This document shows, one piece after another, positions 1 to 7,595 of a stretch of 64,000 nt of DNA. Under the pieces are notes generated by a model. It was not told where the DNA came from and did no database searches. It saw only the letters and a program-made list of their open reading frames with translations. Origin of the DNA: Sphingomonas glacialis (lineage in GTDB: Bacteria; Pseudomonadota; Alphaproteobacteria; Sphingomonadales; Sphingomonadaceae); assembly GCF_014653575.1 (NCBI RefSeq), contig NZ_BNAQ01000005.1, forward strand, positions 124,001-188,000, written 5' to 3'. Positions within the stretch are counted from its first letter, which is position 1. Each line of letters starts with the position of its first letter. A program made the translations under genes and the position numbers.

Positions 1-320
1 GCCGCCCACCCACCGCATCGGTGGCACGCCGCCGACCCACGTCGATCGTGTCGGCGGCGCTCGGCTGGTGGGTCTGAGCGCGGGTCTCCAGAAATTGGTG
101 CTGCGCCGCCGAATCGCGCGGTGCCTTGCTATAATGGAATCGGGAGCGGCGGTGTTCACCACCGACCCGTGTCCGGTCCGCCCCGGGACATCCCCTTGAT
201 CCCGGACTGCGGCGAAGACCAGCCCCGGTGGAGCAACTACCCCTTGTCCACCACCGGGGCTGGCATTCGGAACCGCGGGTTCACGCTCAATCAGGGCTGG
301 ATCCAGGAGCGCCGGGCGGA
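1..320. other. Left-edge region without a confident gene
   Basis: No coding region can be supported here. An open frame on the plus strand runs from the window edge to a TGA near 196 and could be the tail of a gene lying to the left, but nothing in it is recognisable. A TATAAT hexamer at 130-135 has no -35 partner at normal spacing. A hairpin at 221-261 and the start of a PilZ remnant at 321 follow. Confidence 0.4.
221..261. repeat. Inverted repeat (11-bp stem) upstream of PilZ remnant
   Basis: AGCCCCGGTGG at 221-231 pairs perfectly with CCACCGGGGCT at 251-261 across a 19-nt loop. It lies about 60 bp before the PilZ remnant start. It lacks a T-run, so a regulatory hairpin or the terminator of an unseen upstream gene are both possible. 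Confidence 0.4.
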
Positions 321-512
321 ATGAACAAGCGCGACCACCGCGTGGCGACGCGCGTGCCGGCCCGGCTGAAGCATGGCCTGTCCTGCGTGGACGTGACGGT
401 GCTGAACGTCTCGCGCGGCGGGCTGATGCTCGAACTGCACAATCCTCCAGCGCGTCGAACCCCAGCGCTCGACGCCCAAGGCGATCGCGCGGCCGATCAG
501 CGCGGCCGATAG
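321..512 (+). pseudogene. PilZ domain protein, N-terminal remnant
   Basis: The first 43 or so residues from ATG 321 look like the start of a PilZ c-di-GMP receptor domain: a basic DHRVATRVPARL stretch, then VLNVSRGGLML, which matches the conserved (D/N)-x-S-x-x-G strand of PilZ. After LELHNPP the reading frame turns into low-complexity Arg/Ala sequence and stops at 510-512, about half a PilZ domain short. The 3' end overlaps the tail of the convergent DUF4403 gene by 16 bp. A truncated gene is the best reading. A short functional protein is possible but the second half of the beta barrel is missing. Confidence 0.55.
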
Positions 513-1999
513 GCGATCGAGGCTTGGCCGACAGCATGGACCGGCATGAACAGCCCCTTGCCGGTCACCGCCAGCGTACCGTTCTCGACGCGCGTGACGT
601 CGGCCGACAGCACGAAATCGCCTTCCCGCCGTGACCCGATCGCTTTGCGCGCAGCGGTCAGCACCTTGACGTAATCGGGCGCGAAATCGTGCGAGAGTCC
701 TTGCGCGATGCTCTCGCGGATCGACCCGTCCTTGAACACCGCGATCAGCAGGTTGGTGATCTCGCTGTCGGTATCGGTGGCGATCGTCACGTCGCGGACG
801 CGCACCAGCTGCGATCCCGGGACGTTGTACGGAATTGCGGTCAGCCACACCTCGCCCTTGGTCGCGAGCAAAGCGTTCTGGCGCGCCTTGGCCTTGGCGA
901 CGATGCCGACCGCGAGGTGCCCGCCGGTGGTGGCATAGACCGTGACCTTGCCGAACTCGACGTCGACCGGGCCGATCCCGGCGAGCGTGATCCCCTTCTG
1001 CGCGCGCTTGCGCAACGCGCGCTCGACCACCGGCTCGAGCTGCGCATAATCGGCGAGCACCGGGATGAAGAAATTGAGCCCACGCTGCCCGATTTTCCGC
1101 GCGGGCGGGGGCAGCGGGGCCGCGACCGGGTCGGCCGGGCGATCGCCGACAAAGGTCTCGGTCAGCGCGTCGGCCGCCAGCGTCAGCGTGAGCGTCCGCC
1201 GATCGATGCTATAGCCGCCGACGCCGAGCTGCTTGGGCGTGATCCGCATCCACGCGGGCGGGCGCTCGCGGTTGAGCTGAATCGCGGTGAAGCCCTGCTG
1301 CCACGCGCTCGCGAGCTTGGCGCGCAGCTTGAGCTTGTTGAGCTCCTGCGGGAGCGTCTGTTCGAGCTTGGCGACCACTGGCTTGAGCCGGGCATCGGCC
1401 TTGCTCGCGAATTCGATCCGCTGGCCGAGGAAATCAATCCCCGGCGGGGTCGTCCAGTCATAGGCGATCGACACCTTGGCGCTGGGTGTCCAATTGCCGA
1501 CGACCGACAGCCGCGCGAGGGCGTGGACGATCGCGTCGCCCGTCGCGGTCTTCGAAACCACCCCGCCAACCTTCTTTGCCGCGATCGTCGCGTGGATCGG
1601 CATGGTGATCGTCAACCGGTCGCCGCGCCCGCCGAGCACGAGCTTGCCGCGCCGCACGTCGCCGACGATCCGGCAGCCGAGCTTGGGGACGACCTTGACC
1701 TTGGCGATGCCGAGATCGACGCGCTTTGCCGCGACACAGGAATCGAGCTGCTTGTCGATTTGCCACAAACGCTGCGGAATCTGCGTCTCGAGTGCGCGCT
1801 GCAGATCGTCGAGCGAGCCCGAGATCGGCACCACGATCGACGAGGTCTGCAACGGAAAGTCGGGCGCGGTGTCGACGCGCGGCGGGGCAGGGGAGTGGAC
1901 CGAGCGGCTGCACCCCGCCGCGAGCAGCAACGCCGCACCGGCAGCCCAGCGGATTGACCGTATGCTACGCTGTTGCTGTTTCCTGCTCATCCCCGGCAT
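497..1999 (-). CDS. DUF4403 family lipoprotein
   Basis: 500 residues. The N-terminus has a basic segment, a hydrophobic core and the lipobox LAAGC ending at Cys30, so it is predicted to be a lipoprotein exported to the envelope. The remainder matches the DUF4403 family by overall pattern: pairs of long beta-rich segments, SSIVVPISGSLDDLQRALE near the start and VDVEFGKVTVYATTGGHL towards the end. No enzymatic motif is visible and the function is unknown. An alternative start at 1990 removes three residues. It diverges from the deacetylase gene at 2130 across a 130-bp gap. Confidence 0.75.
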   Translation of the reverse strand: MPGMSRKQQQRSIRSIRWAAGAALLLAAGCSRSVHSPAPPRVDTAPDFPLQTSSIVVPISGSLDDLQRALETQIPQRLWQIDKQLDSCVAAKRVDLGIAKVKVVPKLGCRIVGDVRRGKLVLGGRGDRLTITMPIHATIAAKKVGGVVSKTATGDAIVHALARLSVVGNWTPSAKVSIAYDWTTPPGIDFLGQRIEFASKADARLKPVVAKLEQTLPQELNKLKLRAKLASAWQQGFTAIQLNRERPPAWMRITPKQLGVGGYSIDRRTLTLTLAADALTETFVGDRPADPVAAPLPPPARKIGQRGLNFFIPVLADYAQLEPVVERALRKRAQKGITLAGIGPVDVEFGKVTVYATTGGHLAVGIVAKAKARQNALLATKGEVWLTAIPYNVPGSQLVRVRDVTIATDTDSEITNLLIAVFKDGSIRESIAQGLSHDFAPDYVKVLTAARKAIGSRREGDFVLSADVTRVENGTLAVTGKGLFMPVHAVGQASIAYRPR

Positions 2000-2129
2000 T
2001 ACGCGCTCGCGTCCTTTCGGTTCATTTCGCGGGGGCTTGTTTCGCTTGCCGCAGACGCCACATTCGCAGTCGTTGCCACGCTGATCGTCCTCGATACGGC
2101 GTTATCTTTCCCGCCATAGCAGGATCCGC

Positions 2130-3164
2130 ATGGTCGAACCTCGTTTCTCGGGCGTATTTTCCGCCTTGCGCGCTTTCCGGCCTCGTGCGCGCAGCGGATG
2201 CCTCGCGGTCGCCGCGCTGATCGCCGCGACTTCAGCGCCGCTCTACGCCACGGGGGTCGCGATCACCGTCGACGATCTGCCCGTCTATGGCCGTTTCTGG
2301 ACCGCGGCCGAGGGCAAGGACGTCACCGACCGCTTGCTCGCGGGAATGCAGCGCAACCACTGGAAGGCGACGGGCTTCGTCAACGAGATCCAGCTCGATG
2401 CCGCCGACCGCCCCGCGCGGATCGCCTTGCTCGAGGCGTGGCTCGATGCCGGAATGGACCTCGGCAACCACACCTATTCGCATCCTTCGCTCACCAAGAC
2501 GCCGGTCGAGACCTATATCGCCGACGTCGCGCGCGACGAAACGGTGACCGCGCCCTTGCTCGCTGCACGCGGACGGCGCGAGCATTGGTTCCGCTATCCC
2601 TTTCTCGAGACGGGGACGACGCAGGCGGTGCGCACGCGCTTCGAGGGCTGGCTCGGCGAGCGTGGCTACCGCGTCGCGCCGGTGACGATGGAGAATAGCG
2701 ACTGGCAGTTCGCCACGCTGTACGACGCTGCCATCGCGCGCGGCGACCTGGCGGCTGCGGCACGGGTCCGGCAGCAATATCTGACCTTCACGCGCGAGAT
2801 CGTCGCCTGGTACAAGCAGGCCGCACGCACCCTGTTCGGGCGCGAGCCGAGCTTCGTCTTCCTGCTCCATGCCAGCCGCCTCAACGCCGCGAGCATCGAC
2901 GCGCTCGCCGCGATCCTGCGCGATGCGCGGCTGCGACCGATCACGCTCGATGCGGCGATGCGCGATCCGGCGTATCGCACCGCCGACCATTATGTCGGGC
3001 CCGACGGCAACGAATGGCTCGAACGCTGGTCGCAGACGCTCAACAAGCGCTTGCCGTTCGAGACGATGCCGCGCGTGCCCAAGGCCGTCGTCGCGGGCGA
3101 TGCGCGGCTCGAGGCGATCCCGGATCCGCACGCTCCGGCGAGCGTTAGTCCGGCGCATTCGTGA
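2130..3164 (+). CDS. Secreted polysaccharide deacetylase family protein
   Basis: 344 residues with a hydrophobic segment at about 24-38 that fits a signal peptide. The NodB-type deacetylase core follows: ITVDDLP at 45-51 is a variant of the usual TFDDGP motif 1 with both aspartates kept, and NHTYSHPSL has the two metal-binding histidines H114 and H118. Known family members remove N- or O-acetyl groups from chitin, peptidoglycan or exopolysaccharide. The ATG at 2130 is preceded by AGGAT. The gene ends 10 bp before a GH75 chitosanase-like gene on the same strand, which suggests a joint role on an amino-sugar polymer. The exact substrate is not visible. Confidence 0.8.
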   Translation: MVEPRFSGVFSALRAFRPRARSGCLAVAALIAATSAPLYATGVAITVDDLPVYGRFWTAAEGKDVTDRLLAGMQRNHWKATGFVNEIQLDAADRPARIALLEAWLDAGMDLGNHTYSHPSLTKTPVETYIADVARDETVTAPLLAARGRREHWFRYPFLETGTTQAVRTRFEGWLGERGYRVAPVTMENSDWQFATLYDAAIARGDLAAAARVRQQYLTFTREIVAWYKQAARTLFGREPSFVFLLHASRLNAASIDALAAILRDARLRPITLDAAMRDPAYRTADHYVGPDGNEWLERWSQTLNKRLPFETMPRVPKAVVAGDARLEAIPDPHAPASVSPAHS

Positions 3165-3174
3165 GCGACGAGCA

Positions 3175-3945
3175 ATGATGCTGCGTACGCTTTTGCTCGG
3201 TCTGCTCGCGACCGTCACGCCGCCGGCAGCGCAAGCCGCCGGCGCGCCCGCCACGGTCGATCTCTCCGCCGGCCAGTCGCTCGACGAAGCGTACCGGCAG
3301 GAGTTCGGGCTGTGCGACGCGAAGGACCGCTTTCGCGGACACCGCGTCCACGGCTGCCGCAACGATCCCAACGCAGTGACCGCGCTGCGCCGGCTGCCCG
3401 ACGGGACGATCGCCTATGTCTCGAAACTGGCGGTCGATCTCGACGGCTCGCCCTTTGCGTGCAGCCCCAAGCATGGCGCGATGGACCAATGCCCGACCGC
3501 ACTGATGCTCCCCGACGGGCGCGGCGGCGAAGTGCCGGTCGATGCCGATCGCATCCCCTATGTCGTCATCCCGTGGGAGGGTCCGTCCGACGTCGAGGGG
3601 CAGTTCACCGCGCTGACCGGGGTCAAGGCGGGCGATTTCGGCTATGTCGTCCATGACGGCGTGACCGTGCCCGTCATCGTCGCCGACACCGGGCCGTTCG
3701 AGAAACTGGGCGAGGGATCGATCGCGCTGCACCGCGCGCTCGGCCGCGAACTGTGCGCGAAACGCAACACGGCGGGCGTGTGCGTGCGCGTCGTCGATCC
3801 GATGGAGAGCATCCAAGGGGATGTCGTGACGGTGCTCTTCCCCGGCAGCGCCCGCGACGACCTCACACCGGCGACGATCGCGCGGACGATCCCGGTCGAA
3901 GTCGCGCTGCTACGCGCGCAGGCGTCGCACCGCAGGAACGGCTAG
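3175..3945 (+). CDS. GH75 family chitosanase-like secreted protein
   Basis: 256 residues from ATG 3175 (a second ATG at 3178 is equally possible). Residues 1-22 form a signal peptide ending near AQAA. The body shows the GH75 (fungal-type endo-chitosanase) layout: VDLDGSPFAC, then IPYVVIP, then VKAGDFGYVV, then VADTGPFEKLGEGS. In that last block D171 and E180 are nine residues apart, the same spacing as the catalytic Asp/Glu pair known from Aspergillus chitosanase. It follows the deacetylase by 10 bp, an arrangement suited to deacetylating and then cutting a GlcNAc polymer. Family assignment is by motif; substrate is inferred. Confidence 0.7.
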   Translation: MMLRTLLLGLLATVTPPAAQAAGAPATVDLSAGQSLDEAYRQEFGLCDAKDRFRGHRVHGCRNDPNAVTALRRLPDGTIAYVSKLAVDLDGSPFACSPKHGAMDQCPTALMLPDGRGGEVPVDADRIPYVVIPWEGPSDVEGQFTALTGVKAGDFGYVVHDGVTVPVIVADTGPFEKLGEGSIALHRALGRELCAKRNTAGVCVRVVDPMESIQGDVVTVLFPGSARDDLTPATIARTIPVEVALLRAQASHRRNG

Positions 3946-3950
3946 GAGGG

Positions 3951-3976
3951 AAATCCTCCCCCTTGCGGGGGAGGAT
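3951..3976. terminator. Hairpin between convergent genes
   Basis: ATCCTCCCCC at 3953-3962 and GGGGGAGGAT at 3967-3976 form a perfect 10-bp stem with a TTGC loop between the convergent GH75 and RidA genes. Reading on the minus strand it is followed by TTTCC, so it can end RidA transcription. The sequence resembles one arm of the CCCCTCCC palindrome family found elsewhere in the window. Confidence 0.6.
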
Positions 3977-3981
3977 AAAGA

Positions 3982-4449
3982 TTACAGCGTCGAGATCTGC
4001 ACAATCGCGTCGACTTCGACCGCCGCGCCGAGCGGGAGCGCGCTGACGCCGACCGCGCTGCGCGCATGCTTGCCGGCCTCGCCGAACAGCTCGACCATCA
4101 GGTCCGACGCGCCATTGGCGACCTTGGGCTGGTCGGTGAAATCGGCGGTCGAATTGACGAACACGCCGAGCTTGACGATCCGCTCGACGCGGTGAAGCCC
4201 GCCGAGCGCCGCCTTGATCTGCGCGACGAGCATCAGGCCGCACGCCTGCGCCGCCTTCTGGCCGGCCTCGAGATCGACGCCATCGCCGAGCCGACCGGTG
4301 ACCAGCGTGCCATCGATGAAGGGCAACTGCCCCGAGATATGCAGCAGCCCGTGCGCATCGACTGCGGGCACATAAGACGCGACCGGCGCGGCGGGGGCTG
4401 GAAGCGTCAGGCCGAGGTCGGCGAGCTTGCGGTCGATACGGTCGGTCAT
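3982..4449 (-). CDS. RidA (YjgF/YER057c/UK114) family protein
   Basis: 155 residues, RidA-like throughout: LLHISGQLPFIDG, AAQACGLMLVAQIKAAL, VVKLGVFVN-like IVKLGVFVNSTADF and the C-terminal GAAVEVDAIV, which carries the family glutamate. RidA proteins deaminate reactive enamine/imine intermediates from PLP enzymes. This is the longer subgroup (about 150 residues) that starts before the core domain. The ATG at 4449 overlaps the stop of the upstream HAD gene (ATGA), so it is the third gene of a translationally coupled operon with DUF3572 and HAD genes. Confidence 0.85.
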   Translation of the reverse strand: MTDRIDRKLADLGLTLPAPAAPVASYVPAVDAHGLLHISGQLPFIDGTLVTGRLGDGVDLEAGQKAAQACGLMLVAQIKAALGGLHRVERIVKLGVFVNSTADFTDQPKVANGASDLMVELFGEAGKHARSAVGVSALPLGAAVEVDAIVQISTL

Positions 4450-5090
4450 GCAGAAGTCCTTTCAGATGAGGCGGTGGCCGGCACGCCGGCGGTGAAACGA
4501 TCGGCGATCCAGGCGTGCGCCGCCTGCCAGTCGTCGATGCGCACATGCGCGTCGGGCGCGGGTGCAACCTGGGGGGCGAGATCTGGCTCCGACACCATGT
4601 GGAGCCGGAACACATCAGGCGCATGCTTGGCGACCGAGGTGTGATGCACGGCGAGATCGTCGACGAACACCGTCACGGGATCGCCGAATTCGGCGACCAG
4701 CCGCGCGACGGGGTCGCCCTTGCCGCCCTGATTGGTCTCGACGCGGTACGGCATGTCGTGGCCGAGCAATTGCGCGATGCGCGGCTCGCGGTTGGCGTCG
4801 GTGAGGTTGGTGAGGATCACCACGTCGGCGACGTGCGACAACGCCGCGAGCGCTTCGCGCGCGTGCGGCACGAGCGTCTGGCGGCCCATCTCGGCGGGGA
4901 AGAAGCCGTGGAGCAGTTCCCACATCTCCTCCTGCGTCGGCTTGGGGCCGCCGCCGCGGCGCGTCATCGCCGCGAAATCGCCGCTCTCATGCGCGAAGTC
5001 GATATCGTGCGTCTCGCGCAGCCACACGCCGAAGTGCCGCACCATGTGCAGCAGCACCTCGTCGCAATCGCAGATCAATAGGCCCTTCAT
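4446..5090 (-). CDS. HAD-superfamily hydrolase
   Basis: 214 residues from ATG 5090. HAD motif I is LICDCDEVL (aspartates two apart, near residue 7), motif II is VVILTNLTD, and a late VTVFVDDLAVHH supplies the acidic pair of motif IV. It is probably a soluble phosphatase of unknown substrate. The start overlaps the stop of the DUF3572 gene and its own stop overlaps the RidA start, both as ATGA, so the three are likely one transcript. RidA neighbourhood hints at metabolite damage control, which is inference only. Confidence 0.75.
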   Translation of the reverse strand: MKGLLICDCDEVLLHMVRHFGVWLRETHDIDFAHESGDFAAMTRRGGGPKPTQEEMWELLHGFFPAEMGRQTLVPHAREALAALSHVADVVILTNLTDANREPRIAQLLGHDMPYRVETNQGGKGDPVARLVAEFGDPVTVFVDDLAVHHTSVAKHAPDVFRLHMVSEPDLAPQVAPAPDAHVRIDDWQAAHAWIADRFTAGVPATASSERTSA

Positions 5091-5368
5091 TCGTAATACT
5101 CCGGATCGAGCGCGGCGCGCGCGGCGACGATGGCTTCGGGCCGCTCGCCGATCCCCTCGGCGCAGGCGAGCAGGTCGGGTTCGTAATTCTCGAGGAAACC
5201 GAGCACTGCCGACAGCACCGCGGGTTCGCTCGCGCGGGCGCGCAGATCGTCGGGGGTGAGGCCGGTCGTATCGAGCAAGCGTTGCGCGCGATCTTCGTCG
5301 CCGAGCGTCCAGACAAGCGCGTTGAGCGCGATTTGGGTCGGGTCGGTATTTGTCACTGCGCTGCGCAT
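5087..5368 (-). CDS. DUF3572 family protein
   Basis: 93 residues from ATG 5366-5368. The pattern ALNALVWTLGDEDRAQRLL, then TGLTPDDLRARA, then VLGFLENYEPDLLA is characteristic of the alphaproteobacterial DUF3572 family, small alpha-helical proteins of unknown function usually found beside divK. Only 15 bp separate its start from the divergent divK start, so each promoter must lie partly inside the other gene. First gene of the DUF3572-HAD-RidA operon. Confidence 0.8.
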   Translation of the reverse strand: MRSAVTNTDPTQIALNALVWTLGDEDRAQRLLDTTGLTPDDLRARASEPAVLSAVLGFLENYEPDLLACAEGIGERPEAIVAARAALDPEYYE

Positions 5369-5383
5369 TGGGTAGGACGTCCC

Positions 5384-5767
5384 ATGGACCAAGGAATGGC
5401 GGGCGTGGCAAAAAGGGTGCTCGTTGTCGAGGACAACGAACTCAACCTGAAACTTTTCTGCGACCTTTTGCGCGCGCATGAATATGCGACCGAAGGCGTG
5501 CGCGACGGGCGCGAGGCGGTGGTGCGCGCCCGCGCCTTCGCGCCCGATCTGATCGTGATGGACATCCAGTTGCCGCATGTCAGCGGCTATGAGTTGATCC
5601 AGCAATTGAAGGCCGATGCGACCTTGCGCGCGATCCCGATCATGGCGGTGACCGCCTATGCCGGGCGCGAGGACGAAGAGCGGATCCGCGCGGCGGGGGC
5701 CGACGCGTACGTGTCGAAGCCGATTTCGCTGATGCGCTTCGTCGATTCGGTCGCAGCGTTGCTGTGA
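5384..5767 (+). CDS. divK: Single-domain response regulator, DivK-like
   Basis: 127 residues consisting of one receiver domain with no output domain. The acidic pocket is VEDNE (E16, D17), the phospho-acceptor is D60 in VMDIQLP, Thr in VTAYAG and the invariant Lys in VSKPIS. DivK transmits phosphorylation between the DivJ/PleC-type kinases and DivL in control of the alphaproteobacterial cell cycle. The start at 5384 is chosen because GGAC lies a suitable distance upstream; a second ATG at 5396 is too close to AAGGA. The diguanylate cyclase pleD, often downstream in Caulobacter, is absent here. Confidence 0.8.
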   Translation: MDQGMAGVAKRVLVVEDNELNLKLFCDLLRAHEYATEGVRDGREAVVRARAFAPDLIVMDIQLPHVSGYELIQQLKADATLRAIPIMAVTAYAGREDEERIRAAGADAYVSKPISLMRFVDSVAALL

Positions 5768-5774
5768 CCTTCTA

Positions 5775-5884
5775 AGCCCCTCCCCTTCAGGGGAGGGGTT
5801 GGGGTGGGGACGTTTGATCTCGTGAGCGCTCTCTGCGAGGCACTTCCCCACCCCCAACCCCTCGCCTGAAGGGGAGGGGCTTTT
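5775..5884. repeat. Palindromic element, CCCCTCCC family (A)
   Basis: Two hairpin arms face each other: AAGCCCCTCCCCTTCAGGGG at the left and the near-complement ending in GAAGGGGAGGGGCTTTT at the right, with GGTTGGGGTGGGGA matched by TCCCCACCCCCAACC inside them. It sits between divK and rpmG. The ends can also act as transcription terminators. Confidence 0.8.
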
Positions 5885-5893
5885 AGGAACGCG

Positions 5894-5923
5894 AAAAAGG
5901 CCGCCGGGCGAGTGCCCGCGGCC
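5894..5923 (-). terminator. Rho-independent terminator of rpmG
   Basis: On the minus strand a GC-rich stem of about 11 bp (GGCCGCGGGC with GCCCGGCGGCC) is followed directly by TTTTT. It lies 33 bp downstream of the rpmG stop. Confidence 0.8.
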
Positions 5924-5956
5924 CTGATCGACGCAACCGGCCTTGCGGCCAGCGGC

Positions 5957-6124
5957 TTACTTGATCTTGGCTTCCTTGAACTCGACATGCTTGCGCACGA
6001 CGGGGTCGTACTTGCTGAAGCTCAGCTTCTCGGTCTTGGTGCGCGGGTTCTTCTTCGTGGTGTAGAAGAAGCCGGTGTCTGCCGTGCTGACGAGCTTGAT
6101 CTTGACCGTGGTCGGCTTTGCCAT
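5957..6124 (-). CDS. rpmG: Ribosomal protein bL33
   Basis: 55 residues, full length for bL33: [19 protein letters not shown], then [19 protein letters not shown], ending [10 protein letters not shown]. It belongs to the C-minus type, since the two zinc-binding CxxC motifs of the C-plus paralogue are missing. The start at 6124 is the family start; an upstream in-frame ATG at 6154 adds ten unrelated residues. A strong terminator follows. Confidence 0.95.
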   Translation of the reverse strand: MAKPTTVKIKLVSTADTGFFYTTKKNPRTKTEKLSFSKYDPVVRKHVEFKEAKIK

Positions 6125-6384
6125 GACCTGAATTCCTGTGATCTGAAAATGCAAAAGCGGCGAACGAGCCGCCGCTTGAAGCCCTGCCCGATGGCGGAAC
6201 AGGCCATGGATGTCAAGCGCGCACGCCGATTCGCGCGCAGTTAAGCCGGCCTTTATGCCTTGCGGCTTAGCCTGTGCGGCGAAGGGGCAACAGCGTATGC
6301 ACGCGGCATGTGGGGCAATCGATCGGAGCGGGCAAGCAGGGCGCGTGCGAGTCGGGCGATTCGCGCGGCGGAACGGCTGAGCGT

Positions 6385-6948
6385 ATGGACGCGCTGATGG
6401 CCGCGCTCGTCGCGGCGCTGTTTGCCCAGGCGAGCGATCGCACGCCGTGGACCGCGGCGCTGCTCGGCGATCGATACGCGAGCAAGGCCGCGGTGATCGC
6501 CGCGACTACGCTCGCGATCGCGCTCGGCAATGCGATCGGCGTTGTCGGCGGGGTGATCGTCGCGCCGATGCTCTCGCCCAATGCGCGCGACCTGCTGCTG
6601 GCGTTCGCGTTGCTCTCGGCCGGCGCGTCGGGCTGCTGGCCGCTCAAGCCGCCCAAGCTGCGCGACTGGCGGCTTGGCACGTTTGGTACGAGTCTGGTCG
6701 CGGTCGGGATGCTCGGTTTCGGCGATCGCACGCAATTCATCACCGCCGCGCTCGCCGCGCGCAGCACGACGCCGGCGCTCGCCGCGGTCGGCGCGACGAT
6801 CGGCGCGATGGTCGTGCTGGTACCCGCGATCCTGCTTGGCACGCGGGGGATGCGGACGATCCCGACCACGGCGCTGCGCATCGCCGCGTCGGTCGCCCTG
6901 CTGATTTCCGGCGCCGTCCAAGGGCTTGGTGCGCTGCGGCTGATCTAG
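6385..6948 (+). CDS. TMEM165/GDT1 (UPF0016) family membrane transporter
   Basis: 187 residues, almost entirely hydrophobic, with two homologous halves each starting with the family signature. The first half has AQASDRTPW and the second GFGDRTQF, corresponding to the E-x-G-D-(K/R)-T cation-binding motif. Both glutamates are replaced (Ala and Gly positions), and the first glycine by Ser, so this is a divergent copy. Known members exchange Mn2+ or Ca2+ for protons. The start at 6385 is chosen because membrane character begins there and GGAACGG precedes it. Confidence 0.65.
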   Translation: MDALMAALVAALFAQASDRTPWTAALLGDRYASKAAVIAATTLAIALGNAIGVVGGVIVAPMLSPNARDLLLAFALLSAGASGCWPLKPPKLRDWRLGTFGTSLVAVGMLGFGDRTQFITAALAARSTTPALAAVGATIGAMVVLVPAILLGTRGMRTIPTTALRIAASVALLISGAVQGLGALRLI

Positions 6949-6988
6949 TGCGGCGATCGGTCTGATCGCATTTTTGCCTGCGCGGGGT

Positions 6989-7014
6989 GGGACCCATTGC
7001 GCCAGACAATCGTT
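6989..7014 (+). promoter_or_regulatory. Candidate EcfG (general stress) promoter of dps
   Basis: GGGAC at 6989-6993 and CGTT at 7011-7014 are 17 nt apart, close to the alphaproteobacterial EcfG consensus GGAAC-N16/17-CGTT with one mismatch. It lies 36 bp upstream of the dps start, a gene commonly in the general stress regulon. Confidence 0.4.
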
Positions 7015-7049
7015 GCTGCATCGAATCAACTTTTTCAGGAGTGCACCCC

Positions 7050-7541
7050 ATGGTTGCCAAGGCGCTGAACACCCCGACCGACCTGCAGAGCAATGCGACC
7101 AAGACCGTCGCCGAGGCGCTCAACGGCGTCCTCGCCGATTCGTTCGCGCTGTTCTTCAAGACCAAGAATTTCCACTGGCACATGTCGGGCCCGCATTTCC
7201 GCGACTATCACCTGCTGCTCGACGAGCAGGCGGCGCAGATCTTCGCCGGCACCGACGACATTGCCGAGCGCGTCCGCAAGACCGGCAACACCACGCTCCG
7301 CTCGATCGGCGACATTGCACGCCATCAGACGATCACCGACAATGACGCCGAGTTCGTCGCGCCGGCCGCGATGCTCAAGGAATTGCGCGACGACAATCTC
7401 AAGCTGGTCGAGGCGCTGCGCGAGGCGAAGGACATCGCCGACGAAGCCAAGGACAATGCGACGAGCGCGATGATCGACAATTGGACCGACGATGCCGAGC
7501 GTCGCGCGTGGTTCCTGTTCGAGACCGGCAAGACCGCCTGA
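7050..7541 (+). CDS. dps: Dps family DNA-protection/ferritin-like protein
   Basis: 163 residues. The Dps ferroxidase region is plain: FKTKNFHWHMSGPHFRDYH carries the two histidines and downstream LLLDEQAAQIFAGTDDIAER carries the Asp and Glu ligands of the intersubunit iron site. The N-terminal tail is short with few lysines, so DNA binding may be weak. Dps oxidises Fe2+ with H2O2 and stores it in a dodecameric cage. AGGAG lies seven to eight bases upstream of ATG 7050. A candidate EcfG promoter precedes it and a single hairpin follows. Confidence 0.9.
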   Translation: MVAKALNTPTDLQSNATKTVAEALNGVLADSFALFFKTKNFHWHMSGPHFRDYHLLLDEQAAQIFAGTDDIAERVRKTGNTTLRSIGDIARHQTITDNDAEFVAPAAMLKELRDDNLKLVEALREAKDIADEAKDNATSAMIDNWTDDAERRAWFLFETGKTA

Positions 7542-7555
7542 CGTTGGGGCTCTCG

Positions 7556-7582
7556 ACTCCCCTCCCGGAAAGGGAGGGGAGG
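7556..7582. terminator. Single family-A hairpin between convergent dps and dnaE2
   Basis: ACTCCCCTCCC and GGGAGGGGAGG form a stem with a GGAAA-containing loop. It is one half of a CCCCTCCC-family palindrome, placed in the 54-bp gap between converging genes, where it could end transcription from either side. Confidence 0.5.
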
Positions 7583-7595
7583 AGGGTTAGGCGCG

